This document shows positions 25,952 to 35,071 of a stretch of 64,000 nucleotides of DNA, in pieces. Below the pieces are notes generated by a model that saw nothing but the letters and a program-made list of their open reading frames with translations, made no database searches and was not told the origin of the DNA. The position numbers were made by a program, and so were the translations under genes. Source of the stretch: Novosphingobium flavum (lineage in GTDB: Bacteria; Pseudomonadota; Alphaproteobacteria; Sphingomonadales; Sphingomonadaceae); the NCBI RefSeq assembly GCF_014230315.1, contig NZ_JACLAW010000006.1, positions 124,001 through 188,000 on the forward strand, written 5' to 3'. How positions within the stretch are numbered: position 1 is the stretch's first letter; each line of letters begins with the position of its first letter.

Positions 25952-27140
25952 GATTGCCGCTCCAGCGGGTTTCCCGAAGGAAAAGGGTAAGGACGAAGGC
26001 CGCCGCCATTGCGCCAAGCGGTAGCCAGAGGATGTGGTTTATGCCGAACCGGTCGGCGACTTGCCCCGCGACAATGGGAGCAAGGCCGCCGCCGAACAGT
26101 TCGCCGCAAGCGATGACCATGCCGGTTGCCGTCGCCATCAGGCGCGGCGGGACGGTTTCGGCGCAGATCGGTCCAACGGTCAGCGTGATGCAGGCGTTGT
26201 TGAACAGATGGACCGCGCCAAGCCACAAAAACAAACTGGTGACCGAGCCATCGGACTGCGACAGCATCCACAGCGAACCTGCGACCCCAAGGGTGGAACC
26301 GATCATCACCGGCTTGCGCCCGGTAAGGTCCGACAAGGTGGGCAGGGCAAGGGTTCCCACCGTGGAGCCAAGGCCGATTGCCGCCATGACGCCGCCCATT
26401 TGCGCTTCGCTCAGATGGTGGAAGTCCACCAGATAGCTCGGCATCAGGGCGCTGGTGGTAATGAGGCAGGTCAACCAGCACAGCATCAGAGCCATCAGCA
26501 GGCGGACATTGCGATGCCGCAAGACCTCACGCCAATCGGCCCAGGAGTTGCGTTCCTGATCCGGCGCGGCCGCATCGGGGAGCAGCTTCCACACCGCAAG
26601 GGTTAGGAGCAGGCCGGGGACGGAGAACACGACGAAGATCCAGCGCCAGCCCATGTGCGGCAACAGCAGCCCGACGAGAAAGGGCGCCAGGGCCAGCCCG
26701 CACAGCGGCAGCATCATCTGCTGGATCCCGATGTTGAGCCCGTGACGCCGCGGCGGCGATGCTTCGAGCGTGGCCGAGATGCTGGGCGGGGTGAAGGCTC
26801 CATCGGCCATGCCCATAACAATGCGGACCAGCACCAGCCCCATCAGGCCCGTGGCGAGCCCGCTCGCCCCGATCAGGAGCGAGAACATCAGCAATGCGCC
26901 GGTCAGCACCTTGCGCCGGCCAATCCGGTCGGACAGGTTGCCCATGACCAGCGCTGCCACGCCCCATGCCAACGCAAGCGCGCCCGCTATGGTGCCAATG
27001 TCGCCATAGCCGAGGTGCAGTTCGCGCGCGATAGTGGGGAACAGCGGCGAGATGAGGAAACGGTCGATGCCGACAAGGCCGAAGCCCAGCGCCATCAGCG
27101 CAACCACCTGAACTTCGCCCGAGCGGCTCGCCGCAGTCAT
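25941..27140 (-). CDS. MFS transporter
   Basis: 399 residues, twelve hydrophobic segments. The MFS signature LSDRIGRRKVLTG follows segment 2, and a second copy (LSDLTGRKPVM) lies in the C-terminal half. It resembles aromatic-acid or sugar-acid importers. It overlaps its neighbours on both sides (4 and 11 bases), so it is tightly coupled to the catabolic enzymes and probably carries their substrate. Confidence 0.9.
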   Translation of the reverse strand: MTAASRSGEVQVVALMALGFGLVGIDRFLISPLFPTIARELHLGYGDIGTIAGALALAWGVAALVMGNLSDRIGRRKVLTGALLMFSLLIGASGLATGLMGLVLVRIVMGMADGAFTPPSISATLEASPPRRHGLNIGIQQMMLPLCGLALAPFLVGLLLPHMGWRWIFVVFSVPGLLLTLAVWKLLPDAAAPDQERNSWADWREVLRHRNVRLLMALMLCWLTCLITTSALMPSYLVDFHHLSEAQMGGVMAAIGLGSTVGTLALPTLSDLTGRKPVMIGSTLGVAGSLWMLSQSDGSVTSLFLWLGAVHLFNNACITLTVGPICAETVPPRLMATATGMVIACGELFGGGLAPIVAGQVADRFGINHILWLPLGAMAAAFVLTLFLRETRWSGNHGQ

Positions 27141-28048
27141 GCCCTGCCGCCCTTGCGCGCAGCCACCAGATGGTTGACCAGCCGGGCCCGGAGCGCGGCC
27201 TGATCCGCTTCGGACCAGACCTGGAACCCCGCGCCCGACTTGAAGCCAAGGCGGCCGTCCTCGATCAGGGTGTCGAGCAGCGGATTGGGGCCGCTGTCCC
27301 GATTGAGTTCGGGAATGATGGTGCGGTGGATGTCACGCGTCAGGTCCAGGCCGACCAGATCGGCATTTTCCAGCGGGCCGAGCACGGCAAGGCGCAGGCC
27401 GAACGAGTTCTTGACGCAATCGTCCACGGTGCGCGCATCGCAGATGCCGTCAGCCACCATCGCGATCGCCTCGCGCCACAGGGCGTGCTGAAGCCGGTTG
27501 GCTACGAAGCCTGCGACGTCCTTCTTCACATGGGCCGGCTTCTTGCCGACGCTGGCGAGGAGATCCATCGTGATCGCCACGGTCTCGTCGGACGTTTCGG
27601 CGCCCTGGATCACCTCTACCAGCGGGATCAGCACCGCAGGGTTCCACCAGTGCGTGCCGACAATGCGGTGCGCGGTTGGCAAGCCTGTAGCGATGGAGCC
27701 GATGGGCATGACCGAACTGTTGCTGGCAAGGATCGCGTCGGGCCGGGCGTGTTCGACCAGCCGGGCAAAGATCGCGCGCTTCAGTTCGAGCTTTTCGGGC
27801 ACGGCTTCGGTCACGAATGCGGCTGCGGCCACAGCTTCCGCAAGGTCGTCCGTGGCCATGACGAGGTCTGCCGCGCCGGGATGGTCGCCCACCTGGGACA
27901 GTCCTTCGCGCACCCGCTCCACCACCGTGGCGCGGACTTCGGCAAAGGGTTCATAGACCGAGACCGGGTGACCGGCAGCGGCAAAGACCTGCGCGATACC
28001 CGCACCCATCAGGCCGCCGCCGAGGACCGCTATGGATTGCCTCGTCAT
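27137..28048 (-). CDS. 3-hydroxyacyl-CoA dehydrogenase family protein (lambda-crystallin/carnitine dehydrogenase-like)
   Basis: 303 residues. The NAD-binding fingerprint GGGLMGAGIAQVFAAAG starts near residue 10. The catalytic region is ASNSSVMPIGSIA and GTHWWNPAV, and the helical C-terminal domain holds GFVANRLQHALWREA and GPLENADLVGLDL. It oxidises a beta-hydroxy acid or its CoA ester to the beta-keto form with NAD. It is paired with a BKACE in one operon, as in carnitine breakdown, though no trimethylamine-specific gene is present. Confidence 0.88.
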   Translation of the reverse strand: MTRQSIAVLGGGLMGAGIAQVFAAAGHPVSVYEPFAEVRATVVERVREGLSQVGDHPGAADLVMATDDLAEAVAAAAFVTEAVPEKLELKRAIFARLVEHARPDAILASNSSVMPIGSIATGLPTAHRIVGTHWWNPAVLIPLVEVIQGAETSDETVAITMDLLASVGKKPAHVKKDVAGFVANRLQHALWREAIAMVADGICDARTVDDCVKNSFGLRLAVLGPLENADLVGLDLTRDIHRTIIPELNRDSGPNPLLDTLIEDGRLGFKSGAGFQVWSEADQAALRARLVNHLVAARKGGRA

Positions 28049-28051
28049 GGC

Positions 28052-28852
28052 TCAGCCCGCCGTATAGCCGCCGTCGGCGTAGATGATGTGGCCGGTATGG
28101 AAATCCGAGGCGCGGCTGCACAGGAACAGCAGCGGGCCTGCAAGATCCTCCGGTTCGCCCAGCCGCCCCACCGGCACGCGGGCGAGAAAGCCTTCGCGTA
28201 CTTTTGTGGCGTTCCCGTTATCCTCGAACATCCAGGCGGTGAGCGGTGAGCGGAAGACCGTGGGCGCGATGGCGTTGACGGTGATGCCGTGCTTGCCCCA
28301 CTCGCAGCCAAGCGATCTGGTGAGTCCATCCACTGCCGACTTCGACGTGCAATAGGCCGTATAGCCTGCCGGATGGCCAAGCTTCCCGCGCGCGGACGAG
28401 GTGAATACCACCTTGCCGCCGCGTCCCTGGGCGATCATCTGCTTGCCCGCCGCGCGGGCCATCAGCCAGGCGCCATCAACATTGGCCAGCATGACCTTCT
28501 GGAATCTCTCCGGCGTAAGGTCATTGATCATGCCAACATCGTTCACGCCCGAAGCGATAACGAGAATGTCCACCCCGCCATAAGCCGAGACCGCCGCCGC
28601 GACTATGGCGTCACAATCCGCCTCGGTGTTCGGGCGGCGATTTACCGCGGTAGCCTCAATGCCGTTCCCGGCCAATTCGGCCCGGAGAGCATCGAGTTCC
28701 CCGGCGTTTCCAGCCGTGATCACCAGCCGCGCGCCGGCATTGCCCAGCGTGGCGCAGACCACCTTGCCGAACGAGCCAGTCGCGCCGATTACTATGGCCG
28801 ACTTTCCGGCAACGTCGAACAACTGGCGGGTGTCGATAGCGGGGAGCGTCAT
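28052..28852 (-). CDS. Short-chain dehydrogenase/reductase (SDR)
   Basis: 266 residues. Cofactor motif GATGSFGKVVCATLGNAGA is near the N-terminus, and the catalytic Tyr/Lys is in YTAYCTSKSAVDGL, with a serine in FTSSARGK. The C-terminus has YADGGYTAG, typical of classical SDRs. Substrate unknown; a hydroxyl/ketone step is expected. It overlaps the cupin stop by four bases and ends three bases before the next dehydrogenase. Confidence 0.9.
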   Translation of the reverse strand: MTLPAIDTRQLFDVAGKSAIVIGATGSFGKVVCATLGNAGARLVITAGNAGELDALRAELAGNGIEATAVNRRPNTEADCDAIVAAAVSAYGGVDILVIASGVNDVGMINDLTPERFQKVMLANVDGAWLMARAAGKQMIAQGRGGKVVFTSSARGKLGHPAGYTAYCTSKSAVDGLTRSLGCEWGKHGITVNAIAPTVFRSPLTAWMFEDNGNATKVREGFLARVPVGRLGEPEDLAGPLLFLCSRASDFHTGHIIYADGGYTAG

Positions 28853-29199
28853 GCGCTTTTCTCCGGGTAGGGCATGACGACCAGCATGGCCGCCACGGTA
28901 TTTCCGTAGTTACGCACGGCCCGCGCTTCCCCGCCCGGGATGAAGCAACTGTCGAGAGCCTTGAGCACGTGAACCTCGCCGGATCCGAGTTCGATGGTTA
29001 CCGCGCCTTCCAGCACGACATAGATCTTGCCGAGCGGTCCGGCGTCCATTTCGGCGCCGCCACCGGGCAGGAAATAGGAAAGGCCGGTCCAGGCAAAATC
29101 GGCGCCGCTGGCTTCGAAGCCCTGCAGGCGGAGCGAACGCATGTCGTAGTGTTTGGGGGCAATATAGGGCCGCGCATCGGCCAGCCGGACGATTTCCAT
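28849..29199 (-). CDS. Small single-domain cupin protein
   Basis: 116 residues from ATG 29199 (MEIVRLADARPY); the frame is open further upstream without family character. The beta-barrel segments show GKIYVVLEGAVTIELGSGE and DSCFIPGGEARAVRNYG. The first cupin motif lacks the usual HxH metal pair, so it may not bind metal and could be an isomerase or a ligand-binding helper. It lies between the cyclase and the SDR. Confidence 0.8.
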   Translation of the reverse strand: MEIVRLADARPYIAPKHYDMRSLRLQGFEASGADFAWTGLSYFLPGGGAEMDAGPLGKIYVVLEGAVTIELGSGEVHVLKALDSCFIPGGEARAVRNYGNTVAAMLVVMPYPEKSA

Positions 29200-29281
29200 G
29201 ACATTCCTCTCAACCACGTGCCGGGCATTTCCCGGTCGGAAGTGCAGGCGCGGCCGGAACAGGCCGACCGCGCCCGCTCGT

Positions 29282-30154
29282 TCAGTCGTTGTCCTTGCCG
29301 GTCTCGATCCGGAAGGTGCCGTTCGGATCGACGATGGCGACAAGCCGGACGATACAGCCGTCACCCTTCTTCCAGCGCCACGGGAATGCGGCGAAGGTCA
29401 CGCGCTGGCCGGTCACCTTGTCGATGTCGCCACCGACGTTCTCAAAACCGCAGATACCGGCAGAGAGGATCGCATTGTGGCAGGGTTCCCATTCCGGGAA
29501 GTCCTCGATCACCTTGCGGCCGGTCAGCTTTTCGTATTCCTGATTGATACCCGGCAACAGGCCGTGCGGTGCGCCCGGGCCATGCGGGCCGATGGCGGTG
29601 CCGAGCGGGTGGTCAAGCGCCTGGGTATCCGACCCGCACATCTTGACCTTCTTCTGGACGAACCATTCACCCGCGTCCTTGTAGAAGCCCGGCGAGTAGC
29701 CGTAGTAGTGCTGATTATCACCGTAGTACTTGTGCCAGCCGGTATTGACGATCACGATGTCCCCTTCCCGGATTTTCGGGCGGGCATTCTCCAGATCCTC
29801 GGCGGTGATCACCCCCCACTTTTCCTTGGGGATCGAAACCACCACGCCCGTACCGAAGAAATACGGCAGCGGCACTTCGTCCATGAACGGCGTACCCGGC
29901 ACGACGTGGGCCGGCGCGTCGATATGAGTGCCGGAATGCATCACGGTGGTGATCTTCTGGGTCAGCACGCCGGACTTGGACATGCCGTGCAGACGCTCGA
30001 TCTTCACATCCTCGAAATAGGGCCAGCACGGCTGGCCAAGGCCCCAGGGATGGCTGAGATCATAGAACTCCAGCCCCATCGAATTGAGCAGGTTCGTTTC
30101 CTTGAACTGGCACAGGCTTTCGTCGCGCCAATCGCCTTCTTCCCAACCGGGCAT
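29282..30154 (-). CDS. Cyclase family protein (kynurenine formamidase-like metal hydrolase)
   Basis: 290 residues. The metal-binding motif HSGTHIDAPAH is near residue 73, with DLSHPWG before it, as in bacterial kynurenine formamidase and isatin hydrolase. Further family features are EGDIVIVNTGWHKYY and DTQALDHPLG. It is longer than the usual 210-residue formamidase. It likely hydrolyses an amide, formamide or lactone. There is an 82-bp gap before the cupin and 57 bp after the P450. Confidence 0.87.
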   Translation of the reverse strand: MPGWEEGDWRDESLCQFKETNLLNSMGLEFYDLSHPWGLGQPCWPYFEDVKIERLHGMSKSGVLTQKITTVMHSGTHIDAPAHVVPGTPFMDEVPLPYFFGTGVVVSIPKEKWGVITAEDLENARPKIREGDIVIVNTGWHKYYGDNQHYYGYSPGFYKDAGEWFVQKKVKMCGSDTQALDHPLGTAIGPHGPGAPHGLLPGINQEYEKLTGRKVIEDFPEWEPCHNAILSAGICGFENVGGDIDKVTGQRVTFAAFPWRWKKGDGCIVRLVAIVDPNGTFRIETGKDND

Positions 30155-30211
30155 AATCTTTCTCCAAAAGTATCAGATTGAAAATATGTATTTTATTAAT
30201 CCGGTGACACG

Positions 30212-31411
30212 TCAGGACACTGAAACTTCCAGCTTCTTGAAGCCGCGAAGGACGTTGATGATGTGACGTTCTGCGTTCACTACTTTGAAGCGCTTGACCC
30301 GCTTGGTGAGTGCCGTCAGCAAGGCTGCGATCTCCATACGTGCCAAATTGTTGCCGATGCAGCGATGCACACCGTGACCAAAGCCGACATGATCCATGGC
30401 CCTTCGTCGAACGTCGAAACGATCGGGCGCTGCCCACTTATCTGGATCGCGATTTGCGCAGCCATACGATACAATTATGCGGGATCCGGCAGGCAACACG
30501 GCGCCCCCAACCGAGAAATCTCGAGTGAGCACACGGGAAAAGTTCTGGATCGGGGACTCGACGCGGATGACCTCGTTCACTGCGTTCGGAATCAATTGGG
30601 GGTTTGCGCACAGGATATCCCACTGGTCAGGGTTCTGTGCGAACAGCCAAACTGCGCTTGAAGTCGCAAAGATAGTCGTGTCCAAGGATGGGCCCATATA
30701 GTCATTCATCATCGGGCCGCACTGATCGTGGCTGATTTCCCCACGGTCGGCCGCGTCCCAAATCATGGAGGCCCAACCGCCGGGCTTCAGCTTACCTGGA
30801 ACGCATTGCGTGAAGGCATAGTCCACCATTCCCTGTGCCGTCGGGAAGGCAGCCAAGGTCCTGTCGTTCAGAGGCCCAAAGCACTGAAAGTTGGCAGCCG
30901 CCCATTCCAACATCTTTTCGCGGCCTTCTTCAGGCAGGCCGACAAGATCGGAAACGATTGTTACGGGCAGATGTTGGGCCAACTCTGTTGCGGCATCGAA
31001 ACTGCCCTTGGCAACAAGCCTGTCCACCAAGCCTTCCGCTTCGCTGGTTATCTTATCGCTCAAATCCCTAAGGGCGTTTGGCATGAGCGGCTTGATCAAG
31101 ACCTTGCGAATAGCGTCGTGCTCGGGCGGGTCGCTGCAAAGGACCCCGCCCCGCAAGGCGGCATTCATCTGATCATTCAGAGTCACGCCCTGTGCAGACG
31201 TGAATGTTTTCCAGTCACCAAGCGCGGCATGAATTTCGGAAAAGCGCGTGAGGAAGTAGCAGCTGCATTGGGTCAACCAAACCACAGGTCCTAACGAACG
31301 AAAATTAGAGTACGCTCGATACGGATCGGAGATGACCTCTTCGCTGAACAGGTCAACATCTGAAACAGGAACGCCAGATGCTACTGACATTGTTGATCCC
31401 ATGCCTGACAT
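30212..31411 (-). CDS. Cytochrome P450
   Basis: 399 residues, a soluble bacterial P450. The ExxR is in NEVIRVESPIQNF, the I-helix region in DYMGPSLDTTIF, and the haem ligand cysteine in FGHGVHRCIGNNLARME (near residue 352). AAAGGTG precedes the ATG. No ferredoxin or reductase gene lies next to it, so electrons must come from elsewhere. It is the first gene of the minus-strand catabolic operon; a TetR gene is divergent across 310 bp. It probably hydroxylates or dealkylates the entry compound. Confidence 0.93.
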   Translation of the reverse strand: MSGMGSTMSVASGVPVSDVDLFSEEVISDPYRAYSNFRSLGPVVWLTQCSCYFLTRFSEIHAALGDWKTFTSAQGVTLNDQMNAALRGGVLCSDPPEHDAIRKVLIKPLMPNALRDLSDKITSEAEGLVDRLVAKGSFDAATELAQHLPVTIVSDLVGLPEEGREKMLEWAAANFQCFGPLNDRTLAAFPTAQGMVDYAFTQCVPGKLKPGGWASMIWDAADRGEISHDQCGPMMNDYMGPSLDTTIFATSSAVWLFAQNPDQWDILCANPQLIPNAVNEVIRVESPIQNFSRVLTRDFSVGGAVLPAGSRIIVSYGCANRDPDKWAAPDRFDVRRRAMDHVGFGHGVHRCIGNNLARMEIAALLTALTKRVKRFKVVNAERHIINVLRGFKKLEVSVS

Positions 31412-31665
31412 GTTGCAGCACCTTTAAAATTCAAAGGATATAGACAAACCTATGATCGCCAATGGAAATTCATCCGGAATATTCATGAGTTTGTCGTTCA
31501 TTTTATCCTCGTCCGTTATGGCTGTTCCTTCAGAGCGCCACTTTTTCTGTGAAATTTACAACAGGGGCTGGCGTTTAGGCCTTTTGGTGTCAGCGGCCGG
31601 GTTTGATCCTGATTCGTGGTCAATAGCGCGAGTCTACGCAAAACTGATCAGCGGTCAAGTTTGAA

Positions 31666-31682
31666 TTATGATCATATCATAA
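31666..31682. promoter_or_regulatory. Palindrome, candidate TetR operator 1
   Basis: TTATGAT-CAT-ATCATAA, perfect seven-base arms, in the P450/TetR divergent gap and 40 bp before the longest TetR start. Dyads of this size are typical TetR-family operators. No binding data; assignment from position. The rest of the 310-bp gap (31412-31721) shows no gene. Confidence 0.5.
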
Positions 31683-31703
31683 GGTGGCGCAAATATGACC
31701 GGG

Positions 31704-31717
31704 TATCAAAGTTGATA
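31704..31717. promoter_or_regulatory. Palindrome, candidate TetR operator 2
   Basis: TATCAA-AG-TTGATA, six-base perfect arms, only four bases before the ATG at 31722. Together with the dyad at 31666 it could allow autoregulation and control of the P450 operon. Confidence 0.4.
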
Positions 31718-31721
31718 TGTT

Positions 31722-32510
31722 ATGTTGAAACCGATAGGATGTGCTGTGCCCCCCCCCACTCCCCTTTGGGTGCGGGGTGGGCATGTAGGGCGGGAAAACG
31801 GGGTATTTGGATTGAAGAACGTAGCAGCCGATGGTCGCCTCGCGAGGCGCAAGGTGCAGACTAGGGCGGCATTGCTTGAAGCCGCGTATGTTGAAATGTC
31901 ATCTAGCGGAATCGATAGCGTCAAGATTCGTGACATAACCGATCGAGCTGATGTCGGCTTTGGTACGTTCTACAACTACTTTGAAAGTCGGGATGCATTA
32001 GCGGGGCAGGTGCTCGACTGCGTCATACACGACATGGGTAGGAGAAATATAAAAGTCACTGCTGGGTTGCGCGAAAGAGAGCCAGCACTTGTTATTCCGA
32101 CTTCAATGCGGTTGTTCATACACGAGGCCGTATCTAGTACTATGTGGCAGTGGTGGGCGAAGCGACCCGATCTTCTTTGTGATCGGATGCGAGATGGTTT
32201 CGGGCCGTTCGGTAGGCGCGACATGCGGGACGGCATCCGGATCGGTGTACTGGCGCTAGATCCAGCCAATATCGAAACGTGCTGGGGGCAGGCTAATTGG
32301 ATGCTGGTTGGAGCCATTCATGACATTTATGAAGGCAAGCTGGTGGCTGAAGAATCGTGTCTCATCGTCGAATCCATCATGCGGATGATGGGCGTTGAGC
32401 GCGAGCTTGCGCATCATGTGTCAAGCACCCCTCTACCGAATTATCCGGCCGCAAATGTTGATTGGACATTTGATCTTGCCGCATTTCGGGCGGGTTCTTC
32501 AGGTGCCTGA
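31722..32510 (+). CDS. TetR-family transcriptional regulator
   Basis: 262 residues from the longest start. The DNA-binding domain starts only near residue 40: RRKVQTRAALLEAAYVEM, then IRDITDRADVGFGTFYNYF, the classic TetR HTH. The start is uncertain because the N-terminal extension runs through a nine-C tract (31749-31757) and a proline-rich stretch. A TTG at 31812 preceded by ACGGGG is a better-looking start and would give about 232 residues. It is divergent from the P450 operon and followed by the formylglycine-generating enzyme gene. Confidence 0.85.
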   Translation: MLKPIGCAVPPPTPLWVRGGHVGRENGVFGLKNVAADGRLARRKVQTRAALLEAAYVEMSSSGIDSVKIRDITDRADVGFGTFYNYFESRDALAGQVLDCVIHDMGRRNIKVTAGLREREPALVIPTSMRLFIHEAVSSTMWQWWAKRPDLLCDRMRDGFGPFGRRDMRDGIRIGVLALDPANIETCWGQANWMLVGAIHDIYEGKLVAEESCLIVESIMRMMGVERELAHHVSSTPLPNYPAANVDWTFDLAAFRAGSSGA

Positions 32511-32663
32511 TGTAAACGTCTAAAAGGCACGTGCGGTGCATATGGCAGTAATTGACGTGGATTAGCTGGATACGCAGAAAATTGGACAGTTATAGATATT
32601 GATGGTTGATAGATTTCTCTGTCGCCTTGCTGGCCCGGGCTGCGCGAATAAAGGTGAATTTTG

Positions 32664-33662
32664 ATGGGATCTGTGGTTTCAGCGGATACGCACGCGGGCA
32701 TGGGGTATATACCCGGGGGGGCCTTCGCTATGGGTTCCGACCGTTTCTATCCGGAAGAGGCGCCGGTGCGGCGCGTATCCGTCGCCTCGTTCTGGATCGA
32801 CAAGACGCCAGTGACCAACGAGCAGTTTGCCGCTTTCGTGGCAGACACAGGCTATGTCTCGTTCGCAGAAGTCGCTCCTGATTTACAGAAATATCCGGGT
32901 ATGGACCCAGCGTTAGCCCATCCAGGCTCAGCCGTTTTCGAAATGTCGACCGGGCCGGTCGACTACAATGTACCTAGTTGGTGGGAATTCCGCCTGGGTG
33001 CCAACTGGCGCGCACCGACCGGACCCGGCAGCTCAATCTCGGGCATCGAGGATCACCCGGTCGTTCACATCGCTTACGATGATGCGGAGGCCTATGCGAG
33101 ATGGGCCGGCAAATCGCTGCCGACCGAGGCCGAATGGGAATTTGCTGCGCGCGGTGGTTTGCACGGCTGTGACTATGCGTGGGGCGACGAACTGATGCCG
33201 GATGACGAAGTGTTGGCCAATTACTGGCAAGGACAATTCCCATACGAAAACCAGCTTACTGATGGATACTTGCGAACTTCTCCTGTCCGTCACTTTCCGC
33301 CGAATGGTTACGGGATTTTCGATATGATCGGCAATGTTTGGGAATGGACTGGGGACTGGTTCTCGCAGCCAAAGAATAATAAGAAGGTCAGCGGTTCTTG
33401 CTGCGTTCCGGCTAACCCCCGTGGTGGCACGCGAGGGGGTAGCATCTCGAAGTCCGATAGCAGTCGCATGCCCCGAAAAGTGCTCAAAGGCGGGTCGCAT
33501 CTATGCGCCGACAATTATTGTCAGCGTTACAGGCCAGCCGCTCGCTACGCGCAACCGATCGACACCACCACAAGCCATGTTGGCTTTCGCTGTGTGCGAC
33601 GCGGTGACGAAGGCAGTAGCCCATTGGGGCTAGGCGAAAGTTCGCGTCTACGGCGCGGTTAG
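32664..33662 (+). CDS. Formylglycine-generating enzyme (SUMF1 family)
   Basis: 332 residues from ATG 32664 with AAGGTGA upstream. SUMF1 landmarks are PGGAFAMGSDRFYPEE, LPTEAEWEFAARGG, GNVWEWTGDWF, and the active-site pair LCADNYCQRYRPAAR, where two cysteines are four residues apart as in human and Streptomyces FGE. It oxidises the sulfatase-motif cysteine to formylglycine using copper and oxygen. The only sulfatase in view, at 19731-21380, carries the needed CxPxR motif. Confidence 0.93.
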   Translation: MGSVVSADTHAGMGYIPGGAFAMGSDRFYPEEAPVRRVSVASFWIDKTPVTNEQFAAFVADTGYVSFAEVAPDLQKYPGMDPALAHPGSAVFEMSTGPVDYNVPSWWEFRLGANWRAPTGPGSSISGIEDHPVVHIAYDDAEAYARWAGKSLPTEAEWEFAARGGLHGCDYAWGDELMPDDEVLANYWQGQFPYENQLTDGYLRTSPVRHFPPNGYGIFDMIGNVWEWTGDWFSQPKNNKKVSGSCCVPANPRGGTRGGSISKSDSSRMPRKVLKGGSHLCADNYCQRYRPAARYAQPIDTTTSHVGFRCVRRGDEGSSPLGLGESSRLRRG

Positions 33663-33752
33663 AATGGAGGTGGGCTGTTAGAAGAGGTGGGAACACGTCA
33701 TAAGCCCCACTGCGCCTCTCCATATGCCTGCGTCGATAAGAGCACTCTGCGT

Positions 33753-35069
33753 CTACAAGGGTGGATGAACGCTGCCGGCCGACGGGAACTTGGCTCGGAG
33801 TAGCAGCGCGAGGGTTAGCGTCGCCGCACAGGTGGCGCTCATAAATAGCCAGCCCGCCGAGTAGGAACCCGTAATGTCGCGCAGCCAGCCGAGCGACTGG
33901 GGCCCGATGAACTGCCCCAAGCTGGCTCCCAGCGCAGTTAGAGCGATAACACGCCCCGCCTCCGCGCGTCCCATGAACGCGGGCGCCATAGAATTCACGA
34001 GCAGCGGTATGCTGAGCTGAAATGCCTTGGCGATTATCAGGCCGACAGAGTAGATCACCGGTGTCGTCGCGTGTTGACCGACCAGCAATAGGAGGCTTGC
34101 GACCAAGTTGATTCCACAGACTGCAATTGCGAGTGGCCACCGGCCAAAGCGGTCGGCAACGAGCCCAATCACCAAATTCATCCCAACGGCAAGAACGAGT
34201 CCGATCGAGGTCAACTTGGCGAACGTGCTTGGCCCGTAGCCCCAGACAGACTGCATCTGGAGAGCTGCAAAGTTGTCCACCACCCCTTCTTCGCCCGCAA
34301 GGAGCACCAGCAGGCAAAGTACCCACATCCATGGCTGTCGGTAAGCAGAGCGATGCTCAGTTCTGGCGGCGTCGTGGGTGGAGGCCGCAGGATCAGCCGA
34401 CGCCTCTCCTTCCACCTTCATCGTAGGTAGAAAGGTCGCGATCGCCGCTGCGCAGAACATAACCCCGCCGAAGAACAAAATGGAAGCGCGCCAGCCACTT
34501 TGTTCTGCGATCGCACTGCTGACATTCATCGTAGCGACGGTTGCCAACATTCCGGCGGCGGTCAGCAGGCCCATGGCTGTGCTGCGGTACTGCGGTACAG
34601 TGCACAGGACCGCCCCGGTCACGGCGGCTGGGACGGCGAAACGGACGCCGACCTGCCAGAGCGCCCGGGCTGTCAGTGACAGCACGAAGCCTTTGGCTAT
34701 CGCAAGCGCCAGCAGTCCAAGCGTAGCCAAAACTATCCCGCCAAGCAACGCACGCTTATAGCCGAACCGAGCGATGGCAGCGCCGGCTGGAAGAGCGCAG
34801 AGAATACCGGCTAACCCTGCTATCCCAGAGAAAAAACCAACTTGAGAGAAAGTCAGGTCAAAGTTGGCCTTGATTTGGGGGATCAGCGGCACAAATCCGA
34901 TTGATGGCGCTAGCATCAGGCCATTCGCTAAGAGCAGCATGGCTAAAAGCCCCCACCGCTGCCGATGATCACCGGGCGTTTGCACCGGGGCGTTCAAATT
35001 TGAAACGGCGGGGCTCATTTGGTTCGTGCTCGTGCTGGAGATTTCGACATTCTCGCTGGTATCGGCCAT
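33753..35069 (-). CDS. MFS transporter of the second TonB module
   Basis: 438 residues with twelve hydrophobic segments after a polar N-terminus of about 40 residues. It carries the loop RFGYKRALLGG and the C-terminal copy ADRFGRWPLA. Its start lies two bases after the stop of the NTF2-like gene, so the two are one transcription unit with the TonB receptor upstream. Confidence 0.88.
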   Translation of the reverse strand: MADTSENVEISSTSTNQMSPAVSNLNAPVQTPGDHRQRWGLLAMLLLANGLMLAPSIGFVPLIPQIKANFDLTFSQVGFFSGIAGLAGILCALPAGAAIARFGYKRALLGGIVLATLGLLALAIAKGFVLSLTARALWQVGVRFAVPAAVTGAVLCTVPQYRSTAMGLLTAAGMLATVATMNVSSAIAEQSGWRASILFFGGVMFCAAAIATFLPTMKVEGEASADPAASTHDAARTEHRSAYRQPWMWVLCLLVLLAGEEGVVDNFAALQMQSVWGYGPSTFAKLTSIGLVLAVGMNLVIGLVADRFGRWPLAIAVCGINLVASLLLLVGQHATTPVIYSVGLIIAKAFQLSIPLLVNSMAPAFMGRAEAGRVIALTALGASLGQFIGPQSLGWLRDITGSYSAGWLFMSATCAATLTLALLLRAKFPSAGSVHPPL

Positions 35070-35071
35070 CG

